A stretch of DNA of 64,000 bases, from positions 496,001-560,000 of the forward strand of contig JAAVTG010000519.1 of assembly GCA_011947345.1 (NCBI GenBank). The letters run 5' to 3'. The notes beneath the pieces were generated by a model, which saw only the letters and a list, made by a program, of their open reading frames with translations, was not told the origin of the DNA and did not search any database. The first letter of the stretch is position 1, and the number at the start of each line of letters is the position of its first letter. Source of the DNA: Phytophthora quininea (Eukaryota; Oomycota; Peronosporomycetes; Peronosporales; Peronosporaceae). The translations under genes and the position numbers were made by a program. Positions 9,478-20,298 of this stretch are shown here, piece after piece.

Positions 9478-10992
9478 ATGGCGTTCAACTTCGGCGCTCC
9501 GTCCAGCGGCTCCTCGGGCTTCTCCTTCGGCGCTGCGCCCAGCACCAGCTCTGCTGCGCCTTCCACTTCCTCTGCAGCCCCAGCAAGCGGCGGCTTCAGC
9601 TTCGGGGCGGCGTCTGGAGGCTCCGCAGCGACTCCAAGCGGCGGCTTCAGCTTTGGCGCCTCGTCCGCGGCCCCCGCGGCGTCTGCTGCGCCCTCCGGAG
9701 GCTTCAGCTTCGGCTCGACTTCGACTGCGTCAACTGCAGCTACTTCAACGGCTCCTGCCACGGGAGGATTCAGCTTTGGAGCAGCCAAACCGACAGCAGA
9801 AGCCAAAACGACGGCGCCGGCCTCTGGAGGCTTCAGCTTCGGCGCTGTGCCGGCTGCTAGCTCCGGTTTTGGAGCTAAGGCAGATGCTAAACCTGCTGCA
9901 GAAGCCAAGCCAACGGCGCCGACGTCCGGCTTCAGTTTCGGAGCCAAAGCAGACGAGAAGCCTGCTAGTTCAGGCTTCAGCTTCGGAGCGAAAGATGCCA
10001 AGGACGCCAAGCCTGCGGAGGCCAAAACGACGGGCTTTTCCTTTGGTAGTGCTGCTGCTACGAGCACGGCCCTGCTGCTGCGCCAGCGACCGGTGGGTTC
10101 TCTTTGGAGCCAAGCCCACGTCGACGGAGAGTCAACCAGAGACAAGCACGACCACTGCGCCGTCGTTCGGATTCGGAACGTCGGCCACGGCAGCTAGTGC
10201 TGGTGGATCGACAGCGATTACGACCACGACCACGACTGCACTAGCGACGCCTGCTACTACGGTAGCGCCGACGGAGACGGACAAGCCTCCTGCTGAGTAC
10301 ATGGGCAAGACGATCGAGGTAAGCTGTTGTGGTTGTGAGTGGGTAGTGGGTCGAAGTCTAACGATCTGTATTGTTGTTGTTACAGGATATCATTAACGCA
10401 TGGAGTGAGCAGCTCGAACGCAACGCGGACACATTCACGACGGAAGCTGTGAAGGGTACGTAGTTCTAGCAACGAGCTTCAACGTCCTGGTAATGATTCC
10501 CACCCTGCTTTATTCGCAGTAAGCAAGTGGGATAGTGATCTGATGGACAGCCAGAGAAAGCTGGGCGACATCGCCGGCGACGTGCGGCGTATTCAAGTGG
10601 CTCAGAACGAGCTGGACACCAACTTGGACACGATCTTCGCTTACCAGATGGAGCTCAAGTCGACGCTCGAGCAACTGGAGAAGAGTGTCGACAAGATGTA
10701 TGAGGCGCAGGACCAAATGCCCGTTGCTGCCGACATTGAACGCGAGCAAACACTGCAGCTCTCCGTCGATATTGACGACCAGTTGAACCAGATGACTACC
10801 ACTTTGAAGGAGACTGTAGAGAAACTGAACAAGGCTCAGGACGATGTAGCCGACGAGAACAACCCGATGGTGCAGATCATGAAGGTGCTGAACGTGCACC
10901 ACAACTCGCTGCAGTGGATCGAAGGCAGCGCTGGCAAGATCAACCAGGAGATCTCGCAGCTGTCCCGCCGACTGCAAGACTCGTCCATTTAA
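9478..10992 (+). CDS. NUP62: FG-nucleoporin Nup62/Nsp1 (frameshifted in this sequence)
   Basis: Channel nucleoporin of the Nup62-Nup58-Nup54 complex. Residues from the ATG at 9478 form an FG domain with about ten GGFSFGA or SGFSFGA repeats (to about 10120). A Thr/Ala/Pro linker follows, then the Nsp1_C coiled coil starting at YMGKTIEDIINAWSEQLE and ending before the stop at 10992. NNPMVQIMKVLNVHHNSLQW is the signature segment of Nup62. Introns are 10319-10385 and 10456-10519, both with good GT-AG ends. The FG domain loses its frame twice, near 10071 and near 10103, each time by one missing base. Between them the APAAAPATGGFS repeat is legible in the intermediate frame. Because Nup62 should be essential, I read these as sequence errors. 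Confidence 0.9.
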
Positions 10993-11124
10993 TCGTCGCA
11001 TTATTTGCTGAGTATGGCAAGACATCGCGGGACGGTCGAATAGATATCTCTTCACGTTTCAACTCTGCGTACTGCCTAACTTATGGTGCGCTCTTATAAC
11101 TGTGTTGAGCTGGTTTGCTTCTCT

Positions 11125-12384
11125 TTATCCGAAGAGAGTAATTGGTATCTGTCGCTCCGAGGTTGTCGACATCATCGACGTTGCAAGGTCCACCATGGCA
11201 GTGTCGGAGGCGCTGGATGGCCAAGCAGGCGGCAAAATCATGATGGGAAGCTCGATCCTCACGGGGTTGATCAGGGTGGAGTACTCGCAGATGAGTGCGA
11301 TGGAGTACGTGCAGCTCAGAAAGCTGCCGAAGGTCGACGGGAAGTGGACGTGGTTATCCAAGTTCAACTGCACGGGACACTCGAGCAAGTCGCCACTCTT
11401 GGGGCCTGGACATTTCGCCTCCGCGACTGCCCGACGGCACACTGCGTCGTCTCCATGTGTGTGGCGCACCGTCACCTTCTGGATCAATTGGACCCTGACT
11501 TGATGCACCCCCACCGCAGACGTGTGGTTGTTCACGAAGCATTGCACGACTGGACTCTCGCCCAGAATGAACGCGTTGTGCGACATCGACATGGCGAGAT
11601 GGCACGTCCCTCGATTCAAGCAGCCAAACCACCGCAGCGCCTTGGACACAGTGCGCTCGATGGCGTGCACTTCTGCCATCGGTTGAGGACTAGATCGAAC
11701 GGTGACATTCGTGCTCGCTTCCAGGTTCGAGATGAATCGGCCTTGCACTTTAATGGTTGCCGTCACCGTGTACTTGATCGTGGCATGCAGCGAAGACACT
11801 TCGCCGTCCAGTTCCTGAGCATCCAATGCGCCTGGTGCATTCGCCGGCAGCGTGTACGATAAGGGATACAAGTATTCTCCAACGTCGTACGGATTCGGTA
11901 GTGGTTTGTTCAGGATCTGCAACAACATGCACAAGGTCAGCGTGATTGAAAGCATCGACCATCTATAGCAGCAAGTCTCACCTCGTGCCGAAGGATCTGG
12001 TGGTAACGCGAGTGGTGGTCGTCGTCTTCTTTCCATTGAGCGATCTCCTCCCCGACGATCGAGCACACCAGCGCTGTTCATCAAGCGCTTCGTTAGCGGC
12101 CAACAAGGAGACATCTAGCTGCAATCCTTACCATCGCAGACCAACGGTTCACTGACTAGCACCGTAATGCGACCTGTGACAAAGTCTCCAGCGCGATATT
12201 CGTCCTTGTCGAGGCTGAGGTAGATCTCTCCTTTGATGCCGATCTCGCCGCTGAAGTGTTCTTCCTGCTCAGTCGGTGAAGGTTCGGCCACTCGCTTTGG
12301 CGACGTCCCTGGCGTCGAACTCGCCTCGTAGTCGTCGCTCATTGTTGACGTCTGCAACTCGGTGTGCTCTTGGGCAATGGCCAT
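11125..12384 (-). CDS. arrestin-fold protein, three exons (378 aa)
   Basis: Exons 12384-12132, 12073-11982 and 11916-11125 join in frame. Introns start gtaagg and gtgaga, and the first has a ctaac branch point 20 nt from its acceptor. After an acidic, low-complexity N-terminus (residues 1-40), FSGEIGIKGEIYLSLDKDEY and AGDFVTGRITVLV form the first strands of an arrestin_N sandwich. The block NPYDVGEYLYPLSYTLPANA followed by LHATIKYTVTATIKVQG completes it. The second half (arrestin_C-like) has repeated strands to the C-terminus. Alpha-arrestins are cytosolic adaptors for trafficking of membrane proteins. No PPxY motif is evident, so a Vps26-like or generic arrestin role is possible. It is divergent from the dioxygenase gene across about 345 bp. 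Confidence 0.72.
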
Positions 12385-12729
12385 CCTCTATGGCACCCCG
12401 CGCATTGCTTATGCATAGCAGCGGACCAAGTGTCTATCCATCGCGATGGGACTCGATTGCAACAACGACAGCGTCAAGGAAGGACCTCGTCCAGAAGGCC
12501 ACGGATGGTGGTGGCACTGCAACAGCGTGGCGTCGTCAAAGCGCACCAAGTCGCGACGTAGCGCCCGTGCAACAAGACCGCGCCACCGCCCCTACAGCGC
12601 CAAGCCAGGTAGGTGACCGCCGCCATGGTCATCTCCGACAAAATGCAACATCGCCGCGGTCTGACTCACCTGCCAAGTCAGTTTGGCAGTTGTAGCAGAG
12701 ACCGTGGAAACGTGAGGCTGGCATTCGAC
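12385..12729. promoter_or_regulatory. divergent promoter region with a probable 5' UTR intron
   Basis: This lies between the arrestin start and the dioxygenase start. Within it, gtaggt at 12609, ctgactcac and an acceptor ending cag near 12700 look like an intron in the 5' UTR of the dioxygenase. This explains why the frame is open upstream of the chosen ATG without protein-like content. Confidence 0.4.
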
Positions 12730-13752
12730 ATGGCTCGCTCCAACATCCCCGTGGTCAATCTGGACGACCCGAACCAGGGCGACCAGTTGGCGCTCGCCTT
12801 CGCGCGCTTCGGCTGCTGCTACCTCACCGGCCATGGCATCTCTGAGGCTCTGTCCGGACAAATGATGGAGAGCGCAGAGTCCTTTTGCGCTTTGCCCAAC
12901 GAGACGAAGGCGGCGATTCCAGTCGTGCAGAACGGCAAAGGCTTCACGCGTGGATATATTGGCGTTGGCAAGGAGAGCGGCAGTGCCGAGCGTGTCGAAG
13001 TGAAGGAAGCGTTCTCCTACGGCTACGAGTGGCCTGACGACAAGAAGCAGTTCGACAACGGCCTACAAGGTCCCAACGTCTGGCCCAAGAAAGAAGACTG
13101 GCCTGAGACGAATCGCCAGGTGCTCAACGAGTTCTTTAACAAGATGACATCTGCGTCTCGTGCGGTGGCGCGAGGACTTTCCAAGAGTTTGTACGGCAAA
13201 GCAGACTTCCTGGACGAGTTTTGCCACAAGGGAGACACGATCTCCATCATGAGGATGTTCCACTACTTCCCGTACGAACGGTACGCCGGTTTGACCGGAG
13301 GCAACGGCCAATTGCCTGATAACTTCCAGGAGTTTATCGGTTCGAGTCCACACACAGACTGGGGCTTCCTGACGCTCATTATGCAAGACCCGGTGGGTGG
13401 ATTGCAGGTTTTCCACAATGAGAAGTGGGTGGACGTTCCCTACGTGCCGGGCACTCTGGTGGCCAACGCTGGAGATTATTTGTCGCTCATTACGTCGGGC
13501 AAATGCTTGTCGCCGGTTCATCGAGTGGTAGCGGACAAGCGAGAGCGCTACTCGCTGGTGTTTTTCTACTATCCCGACTTTGACGCCGTGATTCCGTCGG
13601 TCAGCGATGTGGAGGAGCTGCGTATTGGTGGCGACGCCAGAGCGGCTAGCGACAGCAATCCGTTCAACAACTTGCTGGATGGAACGGTGCGCAACGTGGA
13701 CGGAGGCTTCGGTGACTACATTATGGACAAGTGGGCTGGCGTGCAGCGCTAA
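12730..13752 (+). CDS. 2-oxoglutarate/Fe(II)-dependent dioxygenase, isopenicillin-N-synthase-like (340 aa)
   Basis: A complete single-exon member of the 2OG-Fe(II) oxygenase superfamily with DIOX_N and 2OG-FeII_Oxy domains. The N-terminus (IPVVNLDDP... ARFGCCYLTGHGI) is the DIOX_N start. The iron facial triad is visible as H208-T-D210 in SSPHTDWGFLTLI and H264 in SPVHRVV. R273 and S275 in RYSLVFFY form the RxS motif that binds the 2-oxoglutarate carboxylate. Length is normal for the family. The substrate cannot be told. Such enzymes hydroxylate or cyclise small molecules. Start: the ATG directly before ARSNIPVVNL, with upstream codons attributed to UTR and intron. Confidence 0.9.
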   Translation: MARSNIPVVNLDDPNQGDQLALAFARFGCCYLTGHGISEALSGQMMESAESFCALPNETKAAIPVVQNGKGFTRGYIGVGKESGSAERVEVKEAFSYGYEWPDDKKQFDNGLQGPNVWPKKEDWPETNRQVLNEFFNKMTSASRAVARGLSKSLYGKADFLDEFCHKGDTISIMRMFHYFPYERYAGLTGGNGQLPDNFQEFIGSSPHTDWGFLTLIMQDPVGGLQVFHNEKWVDVPYVPGTLVANAGDYLSLITSGKCLSPVHRVVADKRERYSLVFFYYPDFDAVIPSVSDVEELRIGGDARAASDSNPFNNLLDGTVRNVDGGFGDYIMDKWAGVQR

Positions 13753-13814
13753 GTTATCGACTGCGTGTCGGCAGGATCAGGAACGAAAACGTTGTGACAG
13801 ACATCAGAAAGGGT

Positions 13815-14654
13815 TTACGTTTGCACGATGACGCTACCGGTAGCCTCTCTAGTTACACGTAGCACTCCGACAAACTTAAAAGTGTGGCTCGCAGTCCTTG
13901 GCGGGTCTTCAGCAACAGGAGTTCCCTTCGCGACGGGGACTTTAGGCTGGTGCTGCTGTTGAGAGGCCTGAGTCTTCGGGGCAGGCTTTCCAGCCGGGGT
14001 CACCACGCTGTCCTCATTCTGGGCTCCTTGCTCCTGTTGGTTGTAGGAATCGACGTTGTTGTTCTGTTTGGTGGAAACCGGGGCGGGTGCATTGTTGTGT
14101 TTGGTGGAAGCTGGGGTGGGGGCCGGAGCAGGAGCGGGGTTGACGTCCGAGTCACATTGCTCGCTGTCGCCCTTGCCAAAGTCCTGCGTCCAGAAGTGCT
14201 CGTAGTCGCTGTTTTCGTTGTAGCCGTACGCAGCCCCGATCATCGTGTAGTCTCCGAGAATGTTGGCCTTGTGCTCCGGCGACTTCATCCAGGCGTCCAT
14301 GACGGCATCGACGTCGACCTGCCCCACAGCGACGTTTTCACCCACCCGAATCCACTTGTAGCCGGCGTCGGTGATCCGCGTCTCCATCTTGGATCCGTCA
14401 GATCCGTCGTGCGCCATGTAGTTCTTGGCGGCCATGTCGTTCGAGTGGCGCTGCGCAGACGACTGCAGCTTCGTGTTGTGGCAAAGTGGTGGCAAACCAT
14501 TATTACCTCTCTCCTTGTTGACTCGGGCAAGCAGCGCCGGAAGGTAATCGCCAGTCTGCGAATAAGTTTGGGAAAGTCTACGCAGACTGGTCGCGTCGGT
14601 GAAGCTGGCAATGGCGATGAACAGGAGTGCAAGCGATTGAGAGATCGTCGTCAT
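13815..14654 (-). CDS. secreted CAP/PR-1-like protein with frameshifted C-terminus (279 aa as read)
   Basis: The ATG at 14654 starts a signal peptide (MTTISQSLALLFIAIASFTD), then SLRRL, a CAP domain with RHSNDMAAKNYMAHDGSDGS, GENVAVG, SPEHKANILGDYTMIG and EHFWTQDF, and a Pro/Ala/Asn/Gln-rich tail. As written, the last residues run past the place where all paralogues stop. In the next frame the sequence reads AKDCEPHF and a TAA at 13878-13876, the expected family ending. One base is therefore missing near 13910. It is more diverged than the 270-aa copies and belongs to an older branch of the cluster. Its 3' end faces the dioxygenase gene with only 62 bp between. Confidence 0.82.
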   Translation of the reverse strand: MTTISQSLALLFIAIASFTDATSLRRLSQTYSQTGDYLPALLARVNKERGNNGLPPLCHNTKLQSSAQRHSNDMAAKNYMAHDGSDGSKMETRITDAGYKWIRVGENVAVGQVDVDAVMDAWMKSPEHKANILGDYTMIGAAYGYNENSDYEHFWTQDFGKGDSEQCDSDVNPAPAPAPTPASTKHNNAPAPVSTKQNNNVDSYNQQEQGAQNEDSVVTPAGKPAPKTQASQQQHQPKVPVAKGTPVAEDPPRTASHTFKFVGVLRVTREATGSVIVQT

Positions 14655-15120
14655 GGCGCTGGAGAGGGAGGCTACCGGCTTTGAGTAAAAGGAAAGTGAG
14701 AATAAGTAGAGCTTCTCCATTAGAAGCTCACCTGGTGGTATGGTGTTGTCCCCACACGGAGGCAACTTCGCTGTTCGAGTACCTGGTCGCAACTGCAGAG
14801 AGTATATATCAAATCCGACAGACGCTTGTCGGTGGAAATTCATCCTCCTTCAGCGCCACTGCCCGCCACAAGACTTCGAGTCGTATGCTGGGCAAACCCC
14901 ATTTATCGTTTATTTTTCGCGTCCAACGCAGGTCGGTAAGTTACTAGCCGCAAGCTAGCACTTTACCACTTGCATCTGTTGTAGGCCATCTTATCGGCCG
15001 CGTGTTGAAATTGTGACGGTGGAAGATGAGGACGCTGGACATGAGGTGTACAATTATATTGATGAGAGCTACAACACAATAAGCAGTCCTATGTAATGCG
15101 TAGGGATGAAAGCCTCTTCT
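14655..15120. other. intergenic between two CAP genes
   Basis: Promoter of the CAP gene at 13815 (right after its ATG) and 3' flank of the next one. No further gene or repeat is seen. Confidence 0.4.
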
Positions 15121-16164
15121 CTACAGGCTTGACTTGCAGTCCTTCTTCGACTGCTTCGTTCCGTACTCCACCACCGGTTCCTCGGTGGCGCCGTACGTCT
15201 TGTATGGCGTTTCTTGTTTGTACGATCCGGTCACTGGCGGATGAACAACCCCAATGGGGCCGTCTGTGGTTGGCGCTATGGTGCTGGGGCACGGGGTTTC
15301 AACCTCAGTGGCAGGCTCATACGTAGCCGGCGTAGTCGTGCTTGGACACGGTGTTGCAGTCGTTGCGGTGTTAATCACAACGGTGGGCTCATCCATAGTC
15401 GGGCACGGGGTTTTCACATCTGTCGTATTCTTCGAGGTAGGCGCATACGTCTTCAACGGTGTTGTCGGTTCATCCATCCCAGAGTAGGAACGTCCTACTA
15501 TTACAACAGCCGAATCATCGAGCGTCTGCATGGTCGGCTCTTCCGCCTCGTTAGCGGGGACTTCGGTATCCTGGGAAGCAGACGCAGTCTCGCTTTTGAT
15601 CGTCGTCGTCTTCATTATCCCTGGCGCATTGTTGGTGGTGGAAGAGCCATCGCACTTCTCGGCGTCGCCTGACCCAAAGTCCTGGGTCCAGTAGTGCTTG
15701 AACGTGCTGTCGGCGTTGTACGCATAGGCCGTGCCGAACATGGTGTAGTCGCCCAGGATGTTTGCTCGGTGGCCGGACGAGTTCATCCAAGAGTCCATGA
15801 CCGAGTCCACATCGACTTGACCCGCCGCGACGTTTTCAGCGATACTGCTCCAGTTGTAGCCAACGCCGGAGATGCGGTCCGAGATAGTAGATCCGTCGGA
15901 GCCCGTGTGGTCCATGTAGTTGTGCGCAGCTTGGTCATCCGAGTGTTCCTGGGCGGCAGTTTGCAGCTTCTTGTTCATGCAGAGCGCCGGGAGACCCGCA
16001 GCAGATCGAGCCTGATTAACCCGATTCAGCATGAGGGAGAAATAGTCGTCCGACGCGGTGTACGTCTGCAGACTCCGGTGGCGCAGGTTCGCAGCTTCCA
16101 GAACGCTGGTCGAGATTGAGGCGACTACAACCGCGAGTGCTATCGATGGCGATGAAAACAGCAT
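15121..16164 (-). CDS. secreted CAP/PR-1-like protein with long TPE-rich tail (347 aa)
   Basis: The ATG at 16164 gives the signal peptide MLFSSPSIALAVVVASISTS. NLRHRSLQTY and a CAP domain follow with EHSDDQAAHNYMDHTGSDGS, AENVAAGQVDVDSVMDSW, GHRANILGDYTMFGTAYAY and HYWTQDFGSG. The tail of about 150 residues contains repeated CPTMDEP, CPSTTTP and CPSTIAP units. It therefore has extra cysteines that the other paralogues lack. The protein ends KKDCKSSL. It is uninterrupted and probably functional. The GHRANILG form of the third CAP motif is the ancestral-looking one, also present in the short CAP genes. Confidence 0.92.
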   Translation of the reverse strand: MLFSSPSIALAVVVASISTSVLEAANLRHRSLQTYTASDDYFSLMLNRVNQARSAAGLPALCMNKKLQTAAQEHSDDQAAHNYMDHTGSDGSTISDRISGVGYNWSSIAENVAAGQVDVDSVMDSWMNSSGHRANILGDYTMFGTAYAYNADSTFKHYWTQDFGSGDAEKCDGSSTTNNAPGIMKTTTIKSETASASQDTEVPANEAEEPTMQTLDDSAVVIVGRSYSGMDEPTTPLKTYAPTSKNTTDVKTPCPTMDEPTVVINTATTATPCPSTTTPATYEPATEVETPCPSTIAPTTDGPIGVVHPPVTGSYKQETPYKTYGATEEPVVEYGTKQSKKDCKSSL

Positions 16165-16908
16165 GGCGATTCCGACTTGGCGGTGATGATGGTGGGGCTT
16201 CTAGTAGTGAATTGAGTTGTGAGGTGGGGCACGGATCCCCGACAGAACTCGCCGAGAGTCAGCCTGTCCTCCACCCATAAGGCACCACCAACGCAGAGTT
16301 CAGTTGCCAAACCGGAAGTTGTAGGCCTCTTTGCAACGACGCCAGATCGTTGAGACGAGGCATTGGGATTTGGGGGCACACACAAATGACCCCGCCACGC
16401 GTTGAGCATTAGCGTGTTCAAAGAACAAGATTTCTCCACAAGTGCCATTACTTGTGCTATTACATTCGGATTCAACTCGGTGGGCCAACAACCTCGCCGG
16501 ACTGTGGCTCTTGGACACCACAAAGGATGGCAGAAACTCTGCAAACTTCAAGCTTGTACATGGTTGTTGCTACGTCGAAGAGGTCCGGGAAGTTAATCGG
16601 CGACGAACAGTAAAAGACAGACAGGGTTACCTGTGTCTCTTGCTGCTGGAAGGGCTCGTTCTCTTTCGAGCTGCTCGAGACTGGATGAGCTTCGTATAGT
16701 AAATCTATTTGATGTGAATTAGACGGTGACTCCAATCGCCACGAATGCATTTTGAGGTCGAAACTTGCGGTTCGATTGTGCATATTTACACGTGTGCTGG
16801 GGTGGGGGCCATTCTGCCCCCCCACACACGCCGGTCATTGGATACCCACGTTGGGGGTCGCGTCGCCTACTCGTCAGCGACACGAAGCGGACACTCTACG
16901 TTCTCTGC
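16165..16908. other. intergenic, no supported gene
   Basis: Spacer of 744 bp between two tandem CAP genes. Open frames on both strands are short and unlike proteins. A C-rich tract lies near 16815-16830. Confidence 0.4.
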
Positions 16909-17787
16909 TTAGAAGTTCGACTTGCAGTCCTCCTGGGTAGGGATGCTCGGGGTCGAAGGAGGCGTAGTCGTCGCGGCGGGGGTCACCACAGGAGCCGGCA
17001 TAGTAGCGGCCGGGGTCGGGACGGGGGCCTTGGTAGCGGGCACCTCAGGCTTGTCGGTATCGGGAACAACCGTGGCCGGGGTCTCGGGCGTCGAGGTCGT
17101 CGGGGCCGGCGTCACCTCCGGCACTGGGGTCAACGGCGCAGGCGTTGTCGGGGCAGATGTGGGCGGCGTCGACGTGATCGGCGCAGGCGTGACATTCTGC
17201 TGCACGGTCTCCTGCGTGGTGGAGCCCTCACTCTTCGTTGGCGGCACAGTCTGCACGGTGGTGGAGTCATCAGGGTCGCACGCCTCGGTGCTGCCGGTGG
17301 CGAAGTCCTGCGTCCAGTAGTACCCGAAGTCTGTGTCTGCGTTGTACGTGAACGCCACGCCAAGCATGACGTATTCGCCCATGATGTTATCGTAGTGGTC
17401 CGGCGAGGCCATCCACGAGTCCATGACGGCCTCGACATCCGCCTGCCCGGCAGCGACATTCTCCGCCACGCTCTCCCAGGTGTAACCCGCCTCGGTGATA
17501 CGTTGCGACATCGTAGAGCCATCCTTGCCATCGTGGCCCATGTAGTTGTTCTTGGCCATGTCGTCGGAGTGGCGCTGGGCGGCGGCCTGCAGCTTCTTGT
17601 TCAAGCAGAGGGCCGACTTGCCCTTCGCAGCGCGTTCCTTGTTGACGCGCGCCAGCATGGCCTTGCAGTAGTCGTCCTTCTCCTGGAGGAAACGCTCCTG
17701 ACGAAGGTTGGAGGCCTCCGTGAGGCCGTCAGTGGCAATGGCGGCGACAAGCAACAGCGCGAACGAAAACTTCGACACGGAGTACAT
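16909..17787 (-). CDS. secreted CAP/PR-1-like protein (292 aa)
   Basis: The ATG at 17787 (MYSVSKFSFALLLVAAIATD) starts a signal peptide. NLRQERFLQE and a CAP domain follow with QRHSDDMAKNNYMGHDGKDG, AENVAAGQADVEAVMDSW, DHYDNIMGEYVMLGVAFTY and YYWTQDFATG. The last motif has Tyr for the usual His before the Tyr-Trp pair. The tail of 110 residues is rich in TPAP, TSTP and VTPA units and ends EDCKSNF. It is uninterrupted. A TTG two codons upstream is in frame but not needed. It diverged from its neighbours over the whole length, so it is an old paralogue. Confidence 0.92.
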   Translation of the reverse strand: MYSVSKFSFALLLVAAIATDGLTEASNLRQERFLQEKDDYCKAMLARVNKERAAKGKSALCLNKKLQAAAQRHSDDMAKNNYMGHDGKDGSTMSQRITEAGYTWESVAENVAAGQADVEAVMDSWMASPDHYDNIMGEYVMLGVAFTYNADTDFGYYWTQDFATGSTEACDPDDSTTVQTVPPTKSEGSTTQETVQQNVTPAPITSTPPTSAPTTPAPLTPVPEVTPAPTTSTPETPATVVPDTDKPEVPATKAPVPTPAATMPAPVVTPAATTTPPSTPSIPTQEDCKSNF

Positions 17788-18293
17788 GGCCAATCGAGAG
17801 TGGTGCGTTTGCGGTGCGAGCTGTCGAGACCTGTGGCTTTCGGGGTGAATTTTTATTTGGCGTCCGAAGCGGAGAGGCTAGGTAGGCAGCAACGTTGTAC
17901 AGCACGAGTCTACGAGGCGCGATTCTTGCGTCGAGAGCGGCAAGTCCCGGTGCTCTGCACGCCAAATCCTATCGCAAGATGGAAAGCCCCATGGAGAGCC
18001 TGATCGCATTGATGGTGCAGTCTGTGGTAATCAGGACGCCTGCACTGTTCAGTATCCATTCAGCACTCTGGCAGCACTCTATAGACTTGAAGTTGCCATT
18101 TTCGCTTTGGATGGTCGAACAGCATGAAAGGCTTTTGATGGACGGGTGAAAGTAACATGATACACCCTCACGTTGCCGTGAGGTAAGCGTCTATTTCATT
18201 TGCACATCTAGCGGTGCGTCCATCTAATGGTATACCCTTTGATCGGGTCACATTGGTCTACGCATTACAACGTCAACTAACAGTGTCGACTGG
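17788..18293. other. intergenic between CAP genes
   Basis: Unique spacer of about 500 bp. It includes the promoter of the CAP gene at 16909 and the 3' flank of the one at 18294. It does not match the 3' flanks of the other long CAP copies, so it marks the left boundary of the older duplicated block. Confidence 0.45.
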
Positions 18294-19057
18294 TTAGAAG
18301 TTGGACTCGCAGTCCATCTTGGTGAGGGTCGGCGCGTCCGTAGCAGGGGCCTCGGTGACCGGGGCGACCGTCGCAGGCGTCTCGGTCTCGGTCTCGGTCT
18401 CGGGCGTCGCGGTGGTCGGAGCGGGCGTCGCCGCGGGGGCCTCGGTCTCCGCCTCGCCCTGCACCTGGTCCTCGTTCTGAGCCGCATCCTGCTGCGTCGT
18501 CGAGCCGCTCGAGGCAGCGCCGTCGCACTGCTCGGCGTCGCCCGACCCGAAGTCCTGCGTCCAGTAGTGCTTGTACGTGCTGTCGGCGTTGAAGGCGTAC
18601 GCCGTGCCGAACATGGTGTAGTCGCCCATGATGTTCTCGTAGTGCTCGGGCGAGTTGATCCACGCCACCATCACGGCGTCCACGTCCACCTGGCCGGCGG
18701 CCACGTTCTCGGCCACGGCGCTCCAGTCGTAACCGGCCTGCGTGATGCGCTGCGACATCGTGGAGCCGTCCGAGCCGTCGTGGGCCATGTAGTTCTTGGC
18801 GGCCATGTCGTCCGAGTGGCGCTGCGCCGCCGAGTGCAGCTTCTTGTTCATGCAGAGCGCCGACAGGCCCTTGGTGGCGCGCTCCTTGTTGACGGCCGCC
18901 AGCATGGCCGACGCGTACTGGTCGATGGACGTGTAGGTGGCGGTGTCCGTGGACGTGGTGTCGCCGAGGTTGCGCTCGGCGCGCAGGTTGGCGGCGTCGC
19001 TGGAGGCGGCGGCCAGCACGAGCAACAGGACGAGCGGGACTTCACGGTGGCCATCAT
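18294..19057 (-). pseudogene. CAP/PR-1-like gene with disrupted signal peptide and shortened tail
   Basis: Nearly identical to the 270-aa CAP genes over the CAP domain. Two differences stand out. One base is missing at about 19035, inside the signal peptide, so the double ATG at 19057 no longer reads into the mature protein. The repeat tail has also lost about 24 residues: the sequence jumps from ATDAPTLTK to MDCESNF. The single-base change could be a consensus error, but the tail deletion is real. An in-frame upstream start (19097) would give a protein without a proper signal peptide. It faces away from the gene at 20299, with which it forms an inverted pair. Confidence 0.75.
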
Positions 19058-20298
19058 TTTGAATTGGTAGGGGTGCTGTGTTGGTGGAAGATGGCAAATG
19101 CGAAAGTGGTGACGACTAAATTGCCCCGCGCGTATTTTCATCCGGGCGCACCTGGCGCCGAGTCAATCATTGCACGGGCGCTGCACGAGTGTCCCTTGTC
19201 GCCGTCGCAGGTGGACGACCAGCAACGCCGATACAAACAGTCGTGCCCGGCACGGTGCAACGGTGATCGAAATGCCTCGACACCGAAGCATTCGGGCCAT
19301 GCGTTGGCGCTCCAGTTGCTGCAGAAGAAGATCGCACCGGGTCACGCCAGCGTCGTCCATCGGTTCACAGCCGCAAAGCGAGCGCCAGTTGGTCATCATT
19401 TCGGAAGGTGAGACCGCCGTCTTTCGGTCACTACGCGCGATACCGCGTTATCGCAACGACGGACGGGCGATGCAGCGCCTGCTGTCCGCGATGCGCCGCG
19501 CTACATCGCTCTGGCGCGCCCGCGACGCCATGCAAGACACGACTGAAAGCTTGAACAGCCGTGCCAGCGCCGTTGGATGCCGGGCTGTGGATGCCGGTCT
19601 CACTCCGTTGTTAACACGCACTGCCGATGTGTCTACAGATTCTGTAAGGTTTTCTGGGACGTAACTTTCGTGTTTGATCGCACGCGCTCGAACTAGCATT
19701 ACTCGTGCGATCCATGCGGCTTCGAGGCGAATTAGTCGCGTCGGGCTCGGTTCGGCACGGAGCCTCGCCTCGCCTCGAACAGTCAGCGCGACCACGAGAC
19801 CACTGAACCAAAAGACCGGGCGAGCGGTGGCATCCCGCCGCAACGGGGAAAGTCTTGAAGGCCAGGGGCCATGAGTGGGGTGTGGCTCCTCGATCATTGA
19901 CTCAAAGATTTCGCTTCTTGTCGGCTCTGCGCGGCGGACTCGACTGACAACGAGTCGTCAATCCTTCGGGCACACAGAGACTGGTCCCTGCCCAGCGACT
20001 GCCTGCCTCAGTGACTGGAGCGCCAGGCGACGGTGCAACTCGGCAACTGTTTTCAACGCGTGCGGCGGAATACCACGCGGGCTTGGCAGGGGCCACAAAA
20101 CTCTCCGCCATGTGGGCACGGCGTCGCGGGAAGTTGCGTCTGGGGATCCCTATGTAAGAGTCTCGGTCTCAGTAAGACCATGCCGGTTGGCGACCGGTAT
20201 CGCGCCTGGCGGACCAGCCCGACCGATGACGGAGCAGCAGCTCAGTTTGCATTTTGCCATCTTCTACACCAACCAACAGCATCCCCTACCAATTCAAA
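19058..20298. repeat. spacer between divergent CAP genes, duplicated at 25445-26683
   Basis: About 1.2 kb that matches the spacer of the second divergent CAP pair by eye at well above 90 percent, with scattered indels. Both strands hold open frames of 60-150 codons, but their translations are not protein-like and differ in length between the two copies, so I call no gene. It must contain the promoters of both flanking CAP genes. Confidence 0.6.
20240..20255 (+). promoter_or_regulatory. oomycete core promoter-like element
   Basis: GCTCAGTTTGCATTTT matches the published oomycete consensus GCTCATTYYNCAWTTT at 15 of 16 positions and lies 43 bp upstream of the CAP start at 20299. Confidence 0.6.

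Noticed and set aside
9478..10320. Reading the FG-repeat region as a secreted mucin-like effector
   Set aside because: There is no signal peptide, the GGFSFGA repeats and the Nsp1_C coiled coil in the same gene identify Nup62.
11083..11862. 259-codon plus-strand frame
   Set aside because: Antisense to the arrestin-fold gene, which has domain motifs and correct introns.
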